Counted from the first letter of the stretch, positions 52,101 to 60,374 are shown. The stretch is 64,000 nucleotides of DNA from Myxococcales bacterium (GCA_016794525.1 JAEUJY010000106.1:28165-92164), one strand, 5' to 3'. Made by a program: numbers and translations. The notes: a model not told the origin generated them from the sequence alone.

Positions 52101-52575
52101 GCTTCAGCTCCGCGGCCAGGGCCGCGCTCTCGGCCTTGGGATCGGGCGGCGGCACGAACGGGCCGGGCTCGAACGTCTTGTCCTTGAAGATGCGGTGGAA
52201 CCACAGCCCAAGCTGCCGGGCCATGCGCAGCTGGTGCAGCGCCTCGCGGTGATCGCCGCGGATGTCGTGGGCCGCCGCGTTGCCCGACTTGCGCAGGCCG
52301 TGGAACAGGTCGCTGATGTTCGGCGCCAGCAGCCCCGCGTCGCGGAGGCGCGCCAGCAGATCGATCTGCTGCTCCGCGCTGCTCGTGTACATGCCCGCGT
52401 TCGCCGCCGCCCGCTGCGCCAGCACCTCGCCGAACTGCCGCAGCTTCACCAGCGACGTGCTGGGATCCTCCGCGAAGTACCGCTCCGCCAGCGCCCCCAG
52501 ATGATCCAGCAGCGGATCATGGACCGCGAGGAACGCGAAGTTCGCGGAGCTAGGCCTGGTGGGCGACGGTGGCAT
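49189..52575 (-). CDS. hsdR: Type I restriction endonuclease subunit
   Basis: This 1128-residue protein has a DUF4145-like N-domain (residues 40-130), a coiled coil at about 150-230 rich in Ala, Glu and Gln, and a PD-(D/E)XK nuclease (PADYVLF with D303; VGVVEAKR with E317-x-K319). The SF2 translocase follows: ATGTGKT (454-460), DECHRG, GLTATPA and QMLGRATRR. A C-terminal helical domain binds the MS complex. This N-domain order is found in EcoKI-unlike type I families. It is the first gene of the defence operon, with a possible operator just upstream. Confidence 0.95.
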   Translation of the reverse strand: MPPSPTRPSSANFAFLAVHDPLLDHLGALAERYFAEDPSTSLVKLRQFGEVLAQRAAANAGMYTSSAEQQIDLLARLRDAGLLAPNISDLFHGLRKSGNAAAHDIRGDHREALHQLRMARQLGLWFHRIFKDKTFEPGPFVPPPDPKAESAALAAELKRLRDELAAQQSKAEAARAAAEAAAELRLTAEQRAAKDADERAILTALLEQADKDHAALAQQLAALQAAATAAPPAQATAIVAQASQAAESLELDEADTRRIIDAQLRQAGWEVDSVELTYSKGARPAKGKHLAIAEWPTRHGPADYVLFVGLMPVGVVEAKRKAKDVAATLEQSRRYSRGYAVAADQTSPGGPWEQFAIPFLFATNGRPFLRQLKDKSGIWFFDARTPTVAARPLESWYTPDGLAAMLKQDHERAHAQLKVEPTEYLGLRDYQLAAIRAVEAAIERGQRECLVAMATGTGKTRTCIGLTYRLLKTRRFRRVLFLVDRSALGEQTANAYKDARLESLQTFSDIFGMKELKDIKPDPDTKLQIVTIQGMVKRILFPSDEADVPPVDQYDCIVVDECHRGYLLDREMGDAEIDFRDEGDYFSKYRRVLDHFDAVKVGLTATPALHTTEIFGRPVFQYSYREAVLDNVLIDHEPPHQIVTALAEDGMHWRAGEKMAVYQPAAATIDTVTLADEVNLEIDSYNRRVVTENFNRVVCAELARHIDPSLPGKTLIFCATDAHADMVVRLLKEALTERYGEIEDAAVLKITGAADKPDQLIRRYKNERNPSIAVTVDLLTTGIDVPAISNIVFLRRVRSRILYEQMLGRATRRCDDIGKEVFRIFDTVDLYAALEPVNSMKPVVADPKVTFTQLAQELGTVKNPATVKLLLEQFIAKLGTKHRRIKGAAADDFEAVAGLSPAALLAALRAKAPTEAVAWIAAHAPAVDLLDRSTGGNAGLIISEHPDELRRSERGYGSGQKPKDYLDSFAGFLRDNMNKLPALLVVTQRPRELTRQQLKELGLALANAGYSEATLQTAWRDATNQDIAASIIGFIRKAALGDALVPYAERVDRALKTIQGRQAWTDPQRKWLARIGDQLKVSQVVDPTALEVGSFKSDGGFARANKIFDGKLAAVLGDLHDALWQSAG

Positions 52576-52592
52576 CCCTGCGCTTTCCCTGG

Positions 52593-52613
52593 ATTCGGCA
52601 TGTTACGCCGAAT
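52593..52613 (-). promoter_or_regulatory. Inverted repeat upstream of hsdR
   Basis: A perfect seven-base inverted repeat ATTCGGC-N7-GCCGAAT lies 18 to 38 bases before the hsdR start. It has the size of a repressor or controller-protein site. It could also be a small leader hairpin limiting HsdR translation. No controller gene is adjacent. Confidence 0.4.
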
Positions 52614-52848
52614 GGGGGAGGGGCGCCAGCGAGGACAGTCCACAATCCCGGGCCGCATCCGGTCCTGGGGCTGAGGCGACTGCCCGTACGCCACGGCCGG
52701 ACGATACCACTCATTGGTTGAGACCACGATGTCGACGATTCCTCGACCGGCAAGGCGGGGCGCGCGCGAGCGCGGCCTGTGAGTCGCGCGTTGAGCAGCG
52801 TGTAGCGAGGTCGAACGCGAGGTCCTCGACGTGCTCCCGGAGAGCGAG

Positions 52849-54144
52849 TCACGTCAAGTCGGGCTCTTTGTCACCTGGTGAGACCTCGGCGCGCAGCGCC
52901 AGCTCATCATCCTTAACAGCTTTGTCGCCATCGACCTGGGGGGGCGTGTCTTGGAAGGAAAGATCAGCCAATGCCTGTCCTCCGGACGGCACGCCTTCCG
53001 TTGCGTCGTAGTCGTCGGGGTCCGGCCTGTAGACTTGTTCAACGCTTTCAGCAGAATCGAACGACACCTCAAAGGCTGTCGTGTCCCAAGAGACGCGCTC
53101 GACCTCTAAGACTTGCCCGGTATTCGCATCGAGAAGCACCGTGGCGGAGCCGCTCACGTCAGCGGGGTGCACGATGTGTGCGCGGTACATGTCTCGAAAC
53201 ATGTACTCACCCTCCTCCGAGTCCCATGCAGACGAGCCGTAGTCTGTGAAGTCGACGACTGCTTCGAATGTCACTGAGGCATGGAACTGAATAGTTGCCC
53301 TGCGGTTAGCAAGTGAAACTACGGTCACGTCGTTAAACATGAGGGCAGTGACCGCCATCGCTTCGAATGACGCGTCCCAATCCTCCTCCAGCGAAAAGCC
53401 TTGCTGCGGGAACTCCTTGGCGACTACGCGCCCGAGTAGGTCCGGGTCGTCACGCAGTCGAACGCCAACGAGCTCCGCCACTTGATCCAGGTTGCGTAGG
53501 TACTGGAGTACATCCGCCACAGATCGATGAACCGTGAGGTGAGCTCCCTTCGAAAGAGCACCATGCCAATCGTTGTCTTCTGAGACAACATGCAACTCAA
53601 CGTCATCGCCTTGATCAAGCAGGAAGTCGCGTATCGCCTCGATTGAGATCGCGTCCGGAAACTCGTCCTTCTTGCGTCCGGCCCCGAAGGGCGAATGTCC
53701 GCCGAAGTAGGCGGGCAACAACCTCGAAGCCTGTACGTGCCCGCACGGAATCGTGATCACGTATGGCTTTGCGAGAAACGACTCCAGCGCCGCCTCGACA
53801 GCCTTTGCTGCCTCAACGACCGCGTCCAAAGCTGTGCTCACGGCTGGATGGCCGACGAGTCGAGGGATGCCAACGCCGTCGTTCTCACCGCCGCCCGCCG
53901 AGGCGATACGCTTCTTGCCGGCGCCCGCGCGCAGCGCCTTGGCCACTGACCGAATGGCGTCGGACTGCTCCTTCACATGCGCGCGCATCTCGCCCGCCTG
54001 CACCTCAGTGAGCGCGATCTTTAGCGAGCCTTCTTGCGCCTCGGTCTGCAGCTCACCGAGCGAGCCACTATCAAAGTTGAATCTTGCGCTTTCTGCCACA
54101 GTTGTGTCGAGCACGACAACAAGTTTAATCGCAATCTCGGGCAT
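52849..54144 (-). CDS. PIN-domain (DUF4935-like) protein
   Basis: This 431-residue protein begins with a PIN-like nuclease domain: VVVLDTTVAES with D13, a helical region, RKKDEFPDAISIEAIRDFL with the acidic EFPD at 161-164, and VVSEDNDW with D190 and D192. This order fits the DUF4935 group of PIN nucleases, often found in defence loci and expected to cut RNA. The C-terminal 220 residues are beta-rich (IQFHASVTFEAVVDFTDYG, ATVLLDANTGQVLEVERVSWDT) and very acidic at the end; their role is unknown. It is less GC-rich than its neighbours. It lies 273 bases upstream of hsdR, so it may be a separate unit. Confidence 0.72.
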   Translation of the reverse strand: MPEIAIKLVVVLDTTVAESARFNFDSGSLGELQTEAQEGSLKIALTEVQAGEMRAHVKEQSDAIRSVAKALRAGAGKKRIASAGGGENDGVGIPRLVGHPAVSTALDAVVEAAKAVEAALESFLAKPYVITIPCGHVQASRLLPAYFGGHSPFGAGRKKDEFPDAISIEAIRDFLLDQGDDVELHVVSEDNDWHGALSKGAHLTVHRSVADVLQYLRNLDQVAELVGVRLRDDPDLLGRVVAKEFPQQGFSLEEDWDASFEAMAVTALMFNDVTVVSLANRRATIQFHASVTFEAVVDFTDYGSSAWDSEEGEYMFRDMYRAHIVHPADVSGSATVLLDANTGQVLEVERVSWDTTAFEVSFDSAESVEQVYRPDPDDYDATEGVPSGGQALADLSFQDTPPQVDGDKAVKDDELALRAEVSPGDKEPDLT

Positions 54145-54512
54145 GTATTCGCCTTCTCAACGTGCGGCCTTGCACTTGCCGCGCGATCGATCGGATGTCG
54201 CACCGCATCCGGTGCTGGAGTTAACCGAGGATGCCCTGGATTTGTGCGACGCGGCCTGAAGGTCGTCGGCAATCCTCAACGTGGCGCGCTGTTCGGGGGC
54301 GTCGTTTGGGCTCATCGAGTGCGGTGGTGAACTTCACCGACCTTCGGCGCCAGGTCAAGCGGATTCACGCTGTTCTGCCAACGGCTTGCACCTCCTCGAC
54401 GCCCTGATCGCCCGCGAGCGCGCCGGGCAGAACCAAGGGGGCGAGTTCCCCCTGGCCGCCCTCGGCGACGCCAACGTCGCCGCCCTGAAGGCGCCCATGC
54501 CCCAAGGCTCGG
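54145..54512. other. Intergenic stretch with a possible decayed reading frame
   Basis: These 368 bases separate the kinase and PIN genes. On the plus strand a short reading frame from GTG 54328 (NFTDLRRQVKRIHAV) appears to continue in another frame as SANGLHLLDALIARERAGQ and on to about 54544, suggesting a broken gene of about 70 codons. It overlaps the kinase 3' end and I do not recognise it. The promoter of the PIN gene should also lie here, but no convincing one is seen. Confidence 0.3.
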
Positions 54513-56357
54513 TCACGAGGTGGCCGAGCGAGGCGCCTGGCTGAGGTCGCCGAGTGGCAGTTCATCCGGGTATGAAAACCGGTCGAACACCTCGCGGCGG
54601 AACTGAAGAATAAGCAGCTTCCAAGTCGGCCAAAGGCGCTGCATCGCTGGTACGGTCGTCGCGCTACGTCTCGCGACTAGCTCGACAATGTCTCCGTTGC
54701 GCAAGACTCGATTGCCAATTCTCTCGATCAAGTTGATGGGCAGGCCGGCGAAGAGTGGTGGCACTGTAAGGCGAATGTCTTTTACCTTGGCGGCATCGAA
54801 GGTTGTCATTCGGGCAGCATCGCTGCCGAGTTCCATGAGTGACAGGAGGAGTGAGTAGCACCCGAGTCCGAGAATGTAGTCATGTCTTAGCGCAAAAAGC
54901 TGTTGGAGGACGGGGCGCTGCTCGTATAGGCCTTGGAGGTATTCCCAGGCCCAGTTGCACTGCCCTCCAAGTATCGCAGGCCAGCCGGTAAACTCGTGAT
55001 GCATCCACAGTGGGGCTCGTTCGTTCCTGCGTGTGTATGGGATCTCTGTAGAGGCAAATGCAATTGCTGTGTCAGGCGTGTTGTAGGTGACACACAGGGC
55101 CCCATGCAGGTAGTGCGTTGGGTACAGTAGCGCCCTGGGGGCTTCGATGACGGACGTCTTCCCGTTCTGATTCCAGTCTGGAAAGCTGATAAAGTCGTCG
55201 ATGATGCGGCGCTGGTCCATGAGCGAGGGGGTGTTTGAATATATGCCTGCGAGGGCAAGTGTGATACGGGGAAGCGCGCAATCGAGGAGCCGGTCGGTTG
55301 CTGCGAATCCAAGGGCTCTGTTGCGATCCTGCCATGTGGGTTCCGTGGTGGCGCGCCATTGGGGCAGTTCGTCAGCGAAGCGTCTTCTGAGTTGGCTTTC
55401 GATGTCTCGGAGGGCGATGTGATCGTTTGCCTTGGTGAACGCCAGAGCACTTGCGAAGGTGGCCTCTGGGCTATTGAGTAGAGATGGCGGCCCCTTCTTC
55501 GTTCTCGGCTTTACAGCCAACCATAGGTCCGGGAGGTGTTCTAAGAGTTCGGTGACTGACGCAAAGCGATAGGCAGCGGAGGGTTGAGTGGCGCGAGTTA
55601 TGATCTGGTCCAGGGCTTCGCATGCGTCTCCGTCAACGTCGAGTCCTCGGGGGATTGGTCGGGTTGCCATGTCTCGCGAAACGTCATCTGTGAGGAGCCA
55701 TTCGAGGAGGCGTCCTAGGCCGTAGATGTCGCTGCGAATGGTTCCGTGTTGTCCGTTGGTGACCTCTGGCGCGCGGTAGTACGGTGTGCCGACGACTTCG
55801 AAGACGTCTGTGAGCGCTTGTTCTTGAGGGGTTGTCCTTGTGAGTGACCGGGCGAGGCCGAAGTCGGCGAGGACTAGGTGTCCGAGTTCCTGGGAGAGAA
55901 GCAGGTTGGCAGGCTTGATGTCTCGATGGAGGATGGGGTCGGCCAGGCCGTGAAGATGGAGAAGCGCGTTGCATGCTTGTCGAAAGAGCGTGAGGCGAGC
56001 GCGGAGATCGCCGAGGTCCTTCTGTCGATCTTCAAGGGAGCCCTTGCATCGCTCGCTTACATAGTAGGCGAAGGGTGGGGCGAAGTCGACGTGCTTCTTC
56101 CACTCGCTGTCGTGATCGAGGAGCTTTAGGACGTGTGGCGACTCGCAGTGTTTGAGAAGCGCGATCTCGCGCTCAAAGCGAGCCTGCGACTTCGCGTCGT
56201 CAAGAAGGCAGAGCTTTATTGCGCGGAAGGGCGAGCGTTTGGTCTTTGCTGGCTTGACGGACCAGATCGAGCCCTGGCCACCGCGGCCGATGGGCTCATG
56301 AATCTTCCATTGGCCGATGATCGTTCCGAGGGGGAGTTGCAGCGGAGTGTCGGTCAT
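54513..56357 (-). CDS. Soluble Ser/Thr protein kinase with unknown C-terminal domain
   Basis: This 614-residue protein has an intact Hanks kinase domain: GRGGQGSIW, catalytic K48, HRDIKPAN (144-146 for HRD), DFG (165-167), GTPYYRAPE (APE at 196-198). Residues from about 300 to 614 form a helical domain with no family I know (FASALAFTKANDHIALRDIESQLRRRF, then a segment with several Trp and Tyr, LGCYSLLLSLMELGSDA). There is no transmembrane helix. Base composition is clearly less GC-rich than the host. It is six bases after a sigma-like gene. A phage-sensing kinase like Stk2 is one possibility; a regulator for the adjacent sigma-like protein is another. Confidence 0.85.
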   Translation of the reverse strand: MTDTPLQLPLGTIIGQWKIHEPIGRGGQGSIWSVKPAKTKRSPFRAIKLCLLDDAKSQARFEREIALLKHCESPHVLKLLDHDSEWKKHVDFAPPFAYYVSERCKGSLEDRQKDLGDLRARLTLFRQACNALLHLHGLADPILHRDIKPANLLLSQELGHLVLADFGLARSLTRTTPQEQALTDVFEVVGTPYYRAPEVTNGQHGTIRSDIYGLGRLLEWLLTDDVSRDMATRPIPRGLDVDGDACEALDQIITRATQPSAAYRFASVTELLEHLPDLWLAVKPRTKKGPPSLLNSPEATFASALAFTKANDHIALRDIESQLRRRFADELPQWRATTEPTWQDRNRALGFAATDRLLDCALPRITLALAGIYSNTPSLMDQRRIIDDFISFPDWNQNGKTSVIEAPRALLYPTHYLHGALCVTYNTPDTAIAFASTEIPYTRRNERAPLWMHHEFTGWPAILGGQCNWAWEYLQGLYEQRPVLQQLFALRHDYILGLGCYSLLLSLMELGSDAARMTTFDAAKVKDIRLTVPPLFAGLPINLIERIGNRVLRNGDIVELVARRSATTVPAMQRLWPTWKLLILQFRREVFDRFSYPDELPLGDLSQAPRSATS

Positions 56358-56363
56358 GGGGGC

Positions 56364-57227
56364 CTACGGTTCTGAGTGTGGGAGGGCTTTAGGAGAAAGG
56401 GCGCCTGGGCGGGCGGTTCTGGGTGTGGATGCGATCGGCCGATCGGCCCCGGACTGGTACTCCTCACTGTCTGTGTCGCTCGATATGTTATCCTCAGGTT
56501 TGTGCGGTGCGCCCGAATTCATTTGGCGCGGCGTGGTCCGGACGCCTGCATTGAGGAGTGGCGCGCCGCCATCTTGCACCATGACCGCAAGGGCGGCGCC
56601 GCGCAGTTCGTCAGGTAGGTGGCTGCGGATCGTCTTGAACCGGCGGACCAGGTTCTTGAACGCCTGGCCGACGATGCCGACCTTGGCCTCGGCGTCGGAC
56701 TCCAAGTGGTGGCCAGCCTCGTAGGCGTCCAGAAGCGCGAGAAGCTCGCGATCCCGAGCAGCCTCCGCGCGTAGTGCGCCGAACACGCGGGCGCGCACCT
56801 CGCGCTGGGCGACCATAGCGTCGGGCCGGGTGCGCGGGTCCTCGCGCTGGGCCGACATCTCGATCTCGACGCCGCCGGCCTCGTCCTGGGAGTCGTCCAC
56901 GGCAGCAGGGGTGACCGGGACGAAGCGCCGGCGCCGGGCGCGCTCGCACTCGTGCCACAGGCGCGAGTTCACCGTCTGCTCCAGGTGGCGCCGCAGCGTG
57001 CGCGCTTCCGGGTGCCAGGCGCGGACGCCGTCCCAGGTGTCGACCACCGCGGCGTTCACCAGGTCGATCGCCTTGTGCGGGTCGATCCGGTCCTCGATGG
57101 ACAGCAACTTGCCGCACTGGCGATCGGCCCAGGCGATCAAGTCGGAAAGGAACCCCGGCGCCGAGACCTCGTGCTTGATCCGATCGGCGATCTCGGGCGG
57201 TGCAGGTACAGCAGCCTTGCGTGGCAT
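56364..57227 (-). CDS. Sigma-70-like factor, kinase-linked
   Basis: This protein has 287 residues from ATG 57227, preceded by AAAGG. Region 2-like sequence spans about 30-110: LIAWADRQCGKLLSIEDRIDPHKAIDLVNAAVVDTWDGVRAWHPEARTLRRHL, then LWHECERARRRRFVPV. A region-4-like helical part follows near 165-215 (RDRELLALLDAYEAG, VGIVGQAFKNLVRRFKTIRSHL). The C-terminal 70 residues are polar and probably disordered. The match is to highly diverged ECF-like proteins. Its coupling to a kinase resembles the ECF-kinase pair at 15-19 kb, but here both are soluble. Confidence 0.6.
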   Translation of the reverse strand: MPRKAAVPAPPEIADRIKHEVSAPGFLSDLIAWADRQCGKLLSIEDRIDPHKAIDLVNAAVVDTWDGVRAWHPEARTLRRHLEQTVNSRLWHECERARRRRFVPVTPAAVDDSQDEAGGVEIEMSAQREDPRTRPDAMVAQREVRARVFGALRAEAARDRELLALLDAYEAGHHLESDAEAKVGIVGQAFKNLVRRFKTIRSHLPDELRGAALAVMVQDGGAPLLNAGVRTTPRQMNSGAPHKPEDNISSDTDSEEYQSGADRPIASTPRTARPGALSPKALPHSEP

Positions 57228-57282
57228 CTCGACGACCTTTCTTCCCCGCCATGCACCGGGGAGCCCCAGACTACGGCGCCCC

Positions 57283-57295
57283 TCTGACACTGAAC
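57283..57295 (-). promoter_or_regulatory. Shared 13-base element upstream of the sigma-like gene
   Basis: The minus-strand sequence GTTCAGTGTCAGA lies about 56 bases before the sigma-like start. An identical copy lies before the methyltransferase gene at 59955-59967, and a related GATCAGTGTCTGG precedes the last gene of the window near 63869. Position suggests a promoter or operator element, but three copies are few. Confidence 0.3.
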
Positions 57296-57370
57296 GCATG
57301 GGCAGTGTTCTCGCCCATCCGATTCCTCGTCCCACCGCCGCTGACCCATGCATGCGGAACCAATGCGGGG

Positions 57371-58525
57371 TCACACCTCGAACACATGGAGATACCGTGC
57401 CTCGTCGAAGCCACGGCTATCGAGCCCCTCGCGCACTTGTTCAAGGAGCGCCACATCGCGAACTACGTGGCCGGAGTCGACTGCTTGCCACCACGCAGCA
57501 CGCGCTTCGAGCCACGAACGGGCGACATGCGGACGCCCGAGCGCGTGGGCGGCGCAGCCCATACGGAGGGCGGCCAGACCTAGAAGCGCGTTGGCGTCGC
57601 GCTGGGCGGGGTCAGCGCGGAACTCGATAGAACCGAAGGTCCGGGGCCTTACGATCTGTAGGTCTCGTGCGTGGTCAATTATCTGATGCGGATCCTGTTC
57701 TCGCTGCTCGCCCAGTTGGGGCATGCGGCTCAGAGCGTCGGCCCAGGCGGCCACGGTCCACGCGGGCAGGTCGGGGAAGCCAAGGAGGGGGCAGTCGGGC
57801 AGTGCGGCGTGGTAGGTGCCATGGCGAGCGCGGACGCGGTCGCCGATCGGCAATGCGGAGCTTGTGTTGAGGAACGCGTACCAGAGTATCGGGGGCTCGC
57901 ACGTGTAAAGGCGCTCGACGACGGCGGGGTTGTTAATTGCATCGAGCCCTCCCACGTGGATCTGGGTGGCGGCGAGCACGGCCGAGAAGTTGATGAGGTC
58001 GGGCCGTGGGGCAATGCCGCGCGCTCGTAGCCATCGCTCGCGGTAGCGGCGAAGCTCAGCGCGGTACGCGTCGGATCTCCAGAGAAGCGCCTCCGTCGCC
58101 GGGTAGCGCGCGAATGGTTCGTGGAGAACGGAAAGGCCAATCTCAGTCGCCGCTCGTTCGATGGCGCCGAGCAACTCCGCGAGCGGTGCACCGAGAGCGT
58201 CGACGGACGTTGCGGGTGCAAGGGCGATCTCAAGGAGGTGGGGTGGGTGCTCGTACTTGAGTGCCGGCCAGTGTCGACTCGTGGGGGCAATCGACGAAAC
58301 GTAGTCGCCGAGCACGGCATCGCTTTCGTGCCGTGCTCTCCACTTAAGCGTGTCTGCGACGCGGAGGAGCAGCGCCTGCGAGTCTTCTAGCGAGGCGGGG
58401 CGCTCGCCGCTGTTGAGAAAGAACTCGTGTTCGAACGCGATGGTCAGGTCTGCCGGCGAACGCGCGGGCTTTGTTGCGGCGAAGCGATCGCGCAGCGCGT
58501 GCTCGAGGAGGCGCGTGCCTGGCAC
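57371..58525 (-). CDS. Glutamate-cysteine ligase (GCS2)-like enzyme
   Basis: This protein has 384 residues from GTG 58525, which overlaps the GNAT stop (TAGTG). Family signatures are LTIAFEHEFFL (28-38), HPPHLLEIALAP, VLAATQIHVGG and a late GSIEFRADP. The EHEFF, HLLEIA and THIHV-like motifs carry the metal and ATP ligands of the glutamine-synthetase-like GCS2 fold. Such enzymes join the gamma-carboxyl of Glu to an amine; some act in small-molecule synthesis rather than glutathione. Being third in a methyltransferase-GNAT-ligase set suggests a small amino-acid-derived product. Confidence 0.75.
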   Translation of the reverse strand: MPGTRLLEHALRDRFAATKPARSPADLTIAFEHEFFLNSGERPASLEDSQALLLRVADTLKWRARHESDAVLGDYVSSIAPTSRHWPALKYEHPPHLLEIALAPATSVDALGAPLAELLGAIERAATEIGLSVLHEPFARYPATEALLWRSDAYRAELRRYRERWLRARGIAPRPDLINFSAVLAATQIHVGGLDAINNPAVVERLYTCEPPILWYAFLNTSSALPIGDRVRARHGTYHAALPDCPLLGFPDLPAWTVAAWADALSRMPQLGEQREQDPHQIIDHARDLQIVRPRTFGSIEFRADPAQRDANALLGLAALRMGCAAHALGRPHVARSWLEARAAWWQAVDSGHVVRDVALLEQVREGLDSRGFDEARYLHVFEV

Positions 58526-59019
58526 TAGACCTCTAGCGCGAGCATCAGGACGGCCTCGCGCGACGGGTTTCGTCGGCTGGGCGGAATCGTTGTCATGACA
58601 CGGAACCCAAGCTGCAGCACGACGAGTTGATACATTGCTTGGTTGGACACGGCAATGTGGCCGACGATCCACTCGAGAGGGGACGTGCGCGCGAAGGCGA
58701 GCATGTGGTGTGCGAGTTGCTTCCCTGTGCCTCTGCGCCGGTGCTCAGCATCGACATAGAGGGACCAGTCCGCGACCGTGTCGTGTAGGGCAGGGCTGGC
58801 GCGATTCGGGCCGAGCGCCGTCCACCCCAGAATCGTATCGGCGGACTCCGCGACCCACGTGCGGAAGACTGGGTCCGGCGCGAGCTTGGCCCGAAAGAGG
58901 TCGAGCTGACGCGCTGAAGGGACGCTTCCCGAAGGTAGGCGTTGCATCCAGATTCGCACGAGTTCGTCGGCGTCCTCGACGCGTGCATCGCGAATTGTGA
59001 TGGGTGGCGCTTGGCTCAT
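58525..59019 (-). CDS. GNAT-family acetyltransferase
   Basis: This 164-residue protein has the standard GNAT order: TIRDARVEDADELVRIWMQ, VADWSLYVDAEHRRRGTGKQLAHHMLAFAR with the acetyl-CoA loop RRRGTG, and a late NQAMYQLVVLQLGFRVM. The substrate is unknown; RimI-like and small-metabolite enzymes share this pattern. It overlaps the genes on both sides, so the three-gene set is translated as a unit. Confidence 0.88.
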   Translation of the reverse strand: MSQAPPITIRDARVEDADELVRIWMQRLPSGSVPSARQLDLFRAKLAPDPVFRTWVAESADTILGWTALGPNRASPALHDTVADWSLYVDAEHRRRGTGKQLAHHMLAFARTSPLEWIVGHIAVSNQAMYQLVVLQLGFRVMTTIPPSRRNPSREAVLMLALEV

Positions 59020-59879
59020 GTGCGCTCGCAGATCGTGAAGATCAGGCTGCTTGCGAGCCGCGAGCCACGGAGCTTGCTTGCTTGGCGTATCCAGCGGCGC
59101 GCGGCAGAGAGCTGTGTCGCTTCGAAGTCGCTGGAATCGCGGGTGATGCGAGTCGCCAGGATCGGCATGTGGACCCGGGCCGCGTTCCGCCAGCCTAAGG
59201 CACGGCTCCCGGTGTCTCGGGCTATCTGCTGGAGGTTTGAGAAGGCCCGCAATGCGTGTGGTAGGTGATGAACAACCCGACGGTCCGCTCCCCGTGCCTC
59301 CGTGATCAGGCTGACGCGGGCGGCGAGGTATTGGATGGCCGGGCTCGGCGGCGTGGTTGCGAAAGTGTCCGGATCGGGCTCAATGATGATGAGTTTCGTG
59401 CGCGCCGGTAGCACCCGATGCAATGTCTCGAAGGCCAATGCCCGCTCGTCGGCCGACATGTGCTGGATCACGAACCGCAGTAGCACGACCTGCGGCGGCT
59501 GCTTCGCGACCACTTCGGTCAGTTGTGCACGGTCAGTGATTTCGCATCGGAGGAACGTCGCGCGGGGGCAATGAAGACGTGCTGCTGCGAGCAAACGTGG
59601 GTGCCGATCGATCCCGACCATGGCGAGGTGAGGAAATCGGCGTGCGAGGCGTGCGAGATAGGCGCCGTTTCCGCAGCCGGCATCGAGCAAAGTACCCGGC
59701 CGTCGCCCAATCAGGCGACGGAGCACTGGGTACTCGAGATCGAACAGGATCCGAGCCTGCTCGGCGAGACGCAGGTTCTCACGCTTGAAGATCGCCCGCT
59801 CGTTCAGTAGGTAGCTGACCGAGCGCCTCACACTAGCCGATCCGTGAGCATCGTTCGCCAAGCGTACACCATTCACCAT
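59016..59879 (-). CDS. Class I SAM-dependent methyltransferase
   Basis: This 287-residue protein has a Rossmann methyltransferase core: TLLDAGCGNGAYLARLA (motif I at 64-72), MVGIDRHPRLLAAARL, FLRCEITD, and VVLLRFVIQHMSADERALAFETLHRVLPARTKLIIIEPD. The HxLxD-like post-motif is of small-molecule rather than DNA methyltransferases. The C-terminal part (LRAFSNLQQIARDTG, ATRITRDSSDFEATQLSAARRWIRQASK) is helical and variable. It opens the three-gene operon, with its promoter in the intergenic region to the right. Confidence 0.85.
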   Translation of the reverse strand: MVNGVRLANDAHGSASVRRSVSYLLNERAIFKRENLRLAEQARILFDLEYPVLRRLIGRRPGTLLDAGCGNGAYLARLARRFPHLAMVGIDRHPRLLAAARLHCPRATFLRCEITDRAQLTEVVAKQPPQVVLLRFVIQHMSADERALAFETLHRVLPARTKLIIIEPDPDTFATTPPSPAIQYLAARVSLITEARGADRRVVHHLPHALRAFSNLQQIARDTGSRALGWRNAARVHMPILATRITRDSSDFEATQLSAARRWIRQASKLRGSRLASSLIFTICERT

Positions 59880-60374
59880 GTCGATCGCCTTGTGCCGGTG
59901 CTGGCGAGCGGTCTAGGTGCTCACGTCGACAGCAGCGCCAACTCGCGGCCGGCGTCTGACACTGAACTCGCGCACAGGGGGGGCCGTCGGCCGTGGCGAC
60001 AAATCGGCGGCGCCTAACCGCGCGAACCGGACGGGTGGGCAATGTGCCGCGGACAATTCCCGCGCGATTTCTCGGCCGCCACGCACGCGCGCCAAGCCCG
60101 CGATCATCGGTCGGCGCCGCGCCGACCATCTAATAGGTGTCGCTCACCGCGGCCATCGCGCCCGCCGCCCGCTCGCCGAAAATCGACACCGATCGACCGG
60201 CCGACCTGCTCCTCCCGCCTCGCTCAACGGCGGATAGAAGTATGGGCACCGCGATCGACCCGGTCACCGAAATCGACACGAATCGATCGGGCGACCTGCT
60301 CCTCCCGCCTCGTTCGACGGCGGATAGAAGTATGGGCATCGAGTTCGCCGCCGCGCTCCACCAGGAGGCGCGCC
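59880..60374. other. Divergent intergenic region with tandem duplication
   Basis: These 495 bases separate the leftward methyltransferase operon from the rightward unknown gene row. They hold the shared TCTGACACTGAAC element at 59955-59967, which is the likely control region of the methyltransferase, and a 90-base tandem duplication at 60177-60343. No gene is supported inside. Composition rises to host-like GC here, so the right border of the defence island may lie in this stretch. Confidence 0.5.
60177..60343. repeat. Two tandem copies of a 90-bp unit
   Basis: Blocks such as AATCGACAC (60181, 60271), GACCTGCTCCTCCCGCCTCG (60202, 60292) and GGATAGAAGTATGGGCA (60232, 60322) repeat at exactly 90-base spacing with few differences. 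The second copy ends 31 bases before the ATG at 60375. The duplication could be a doubled promoter or operator, or an integration by-product. Confidence 0.8.

Noticed and set aside
54281..54544. Plus-strand 87-codon frame opposite the kinase 3' end
   Set aside because: Only the middle looks coding-like and the start is in another frame. Kept only as a possible decayed fragment.
36044..60374. Transposase, integrase or recombinase expected for an island
   Set aside because: None found in this stretch. The integration idea rests on composition and the tRNA-like block only.
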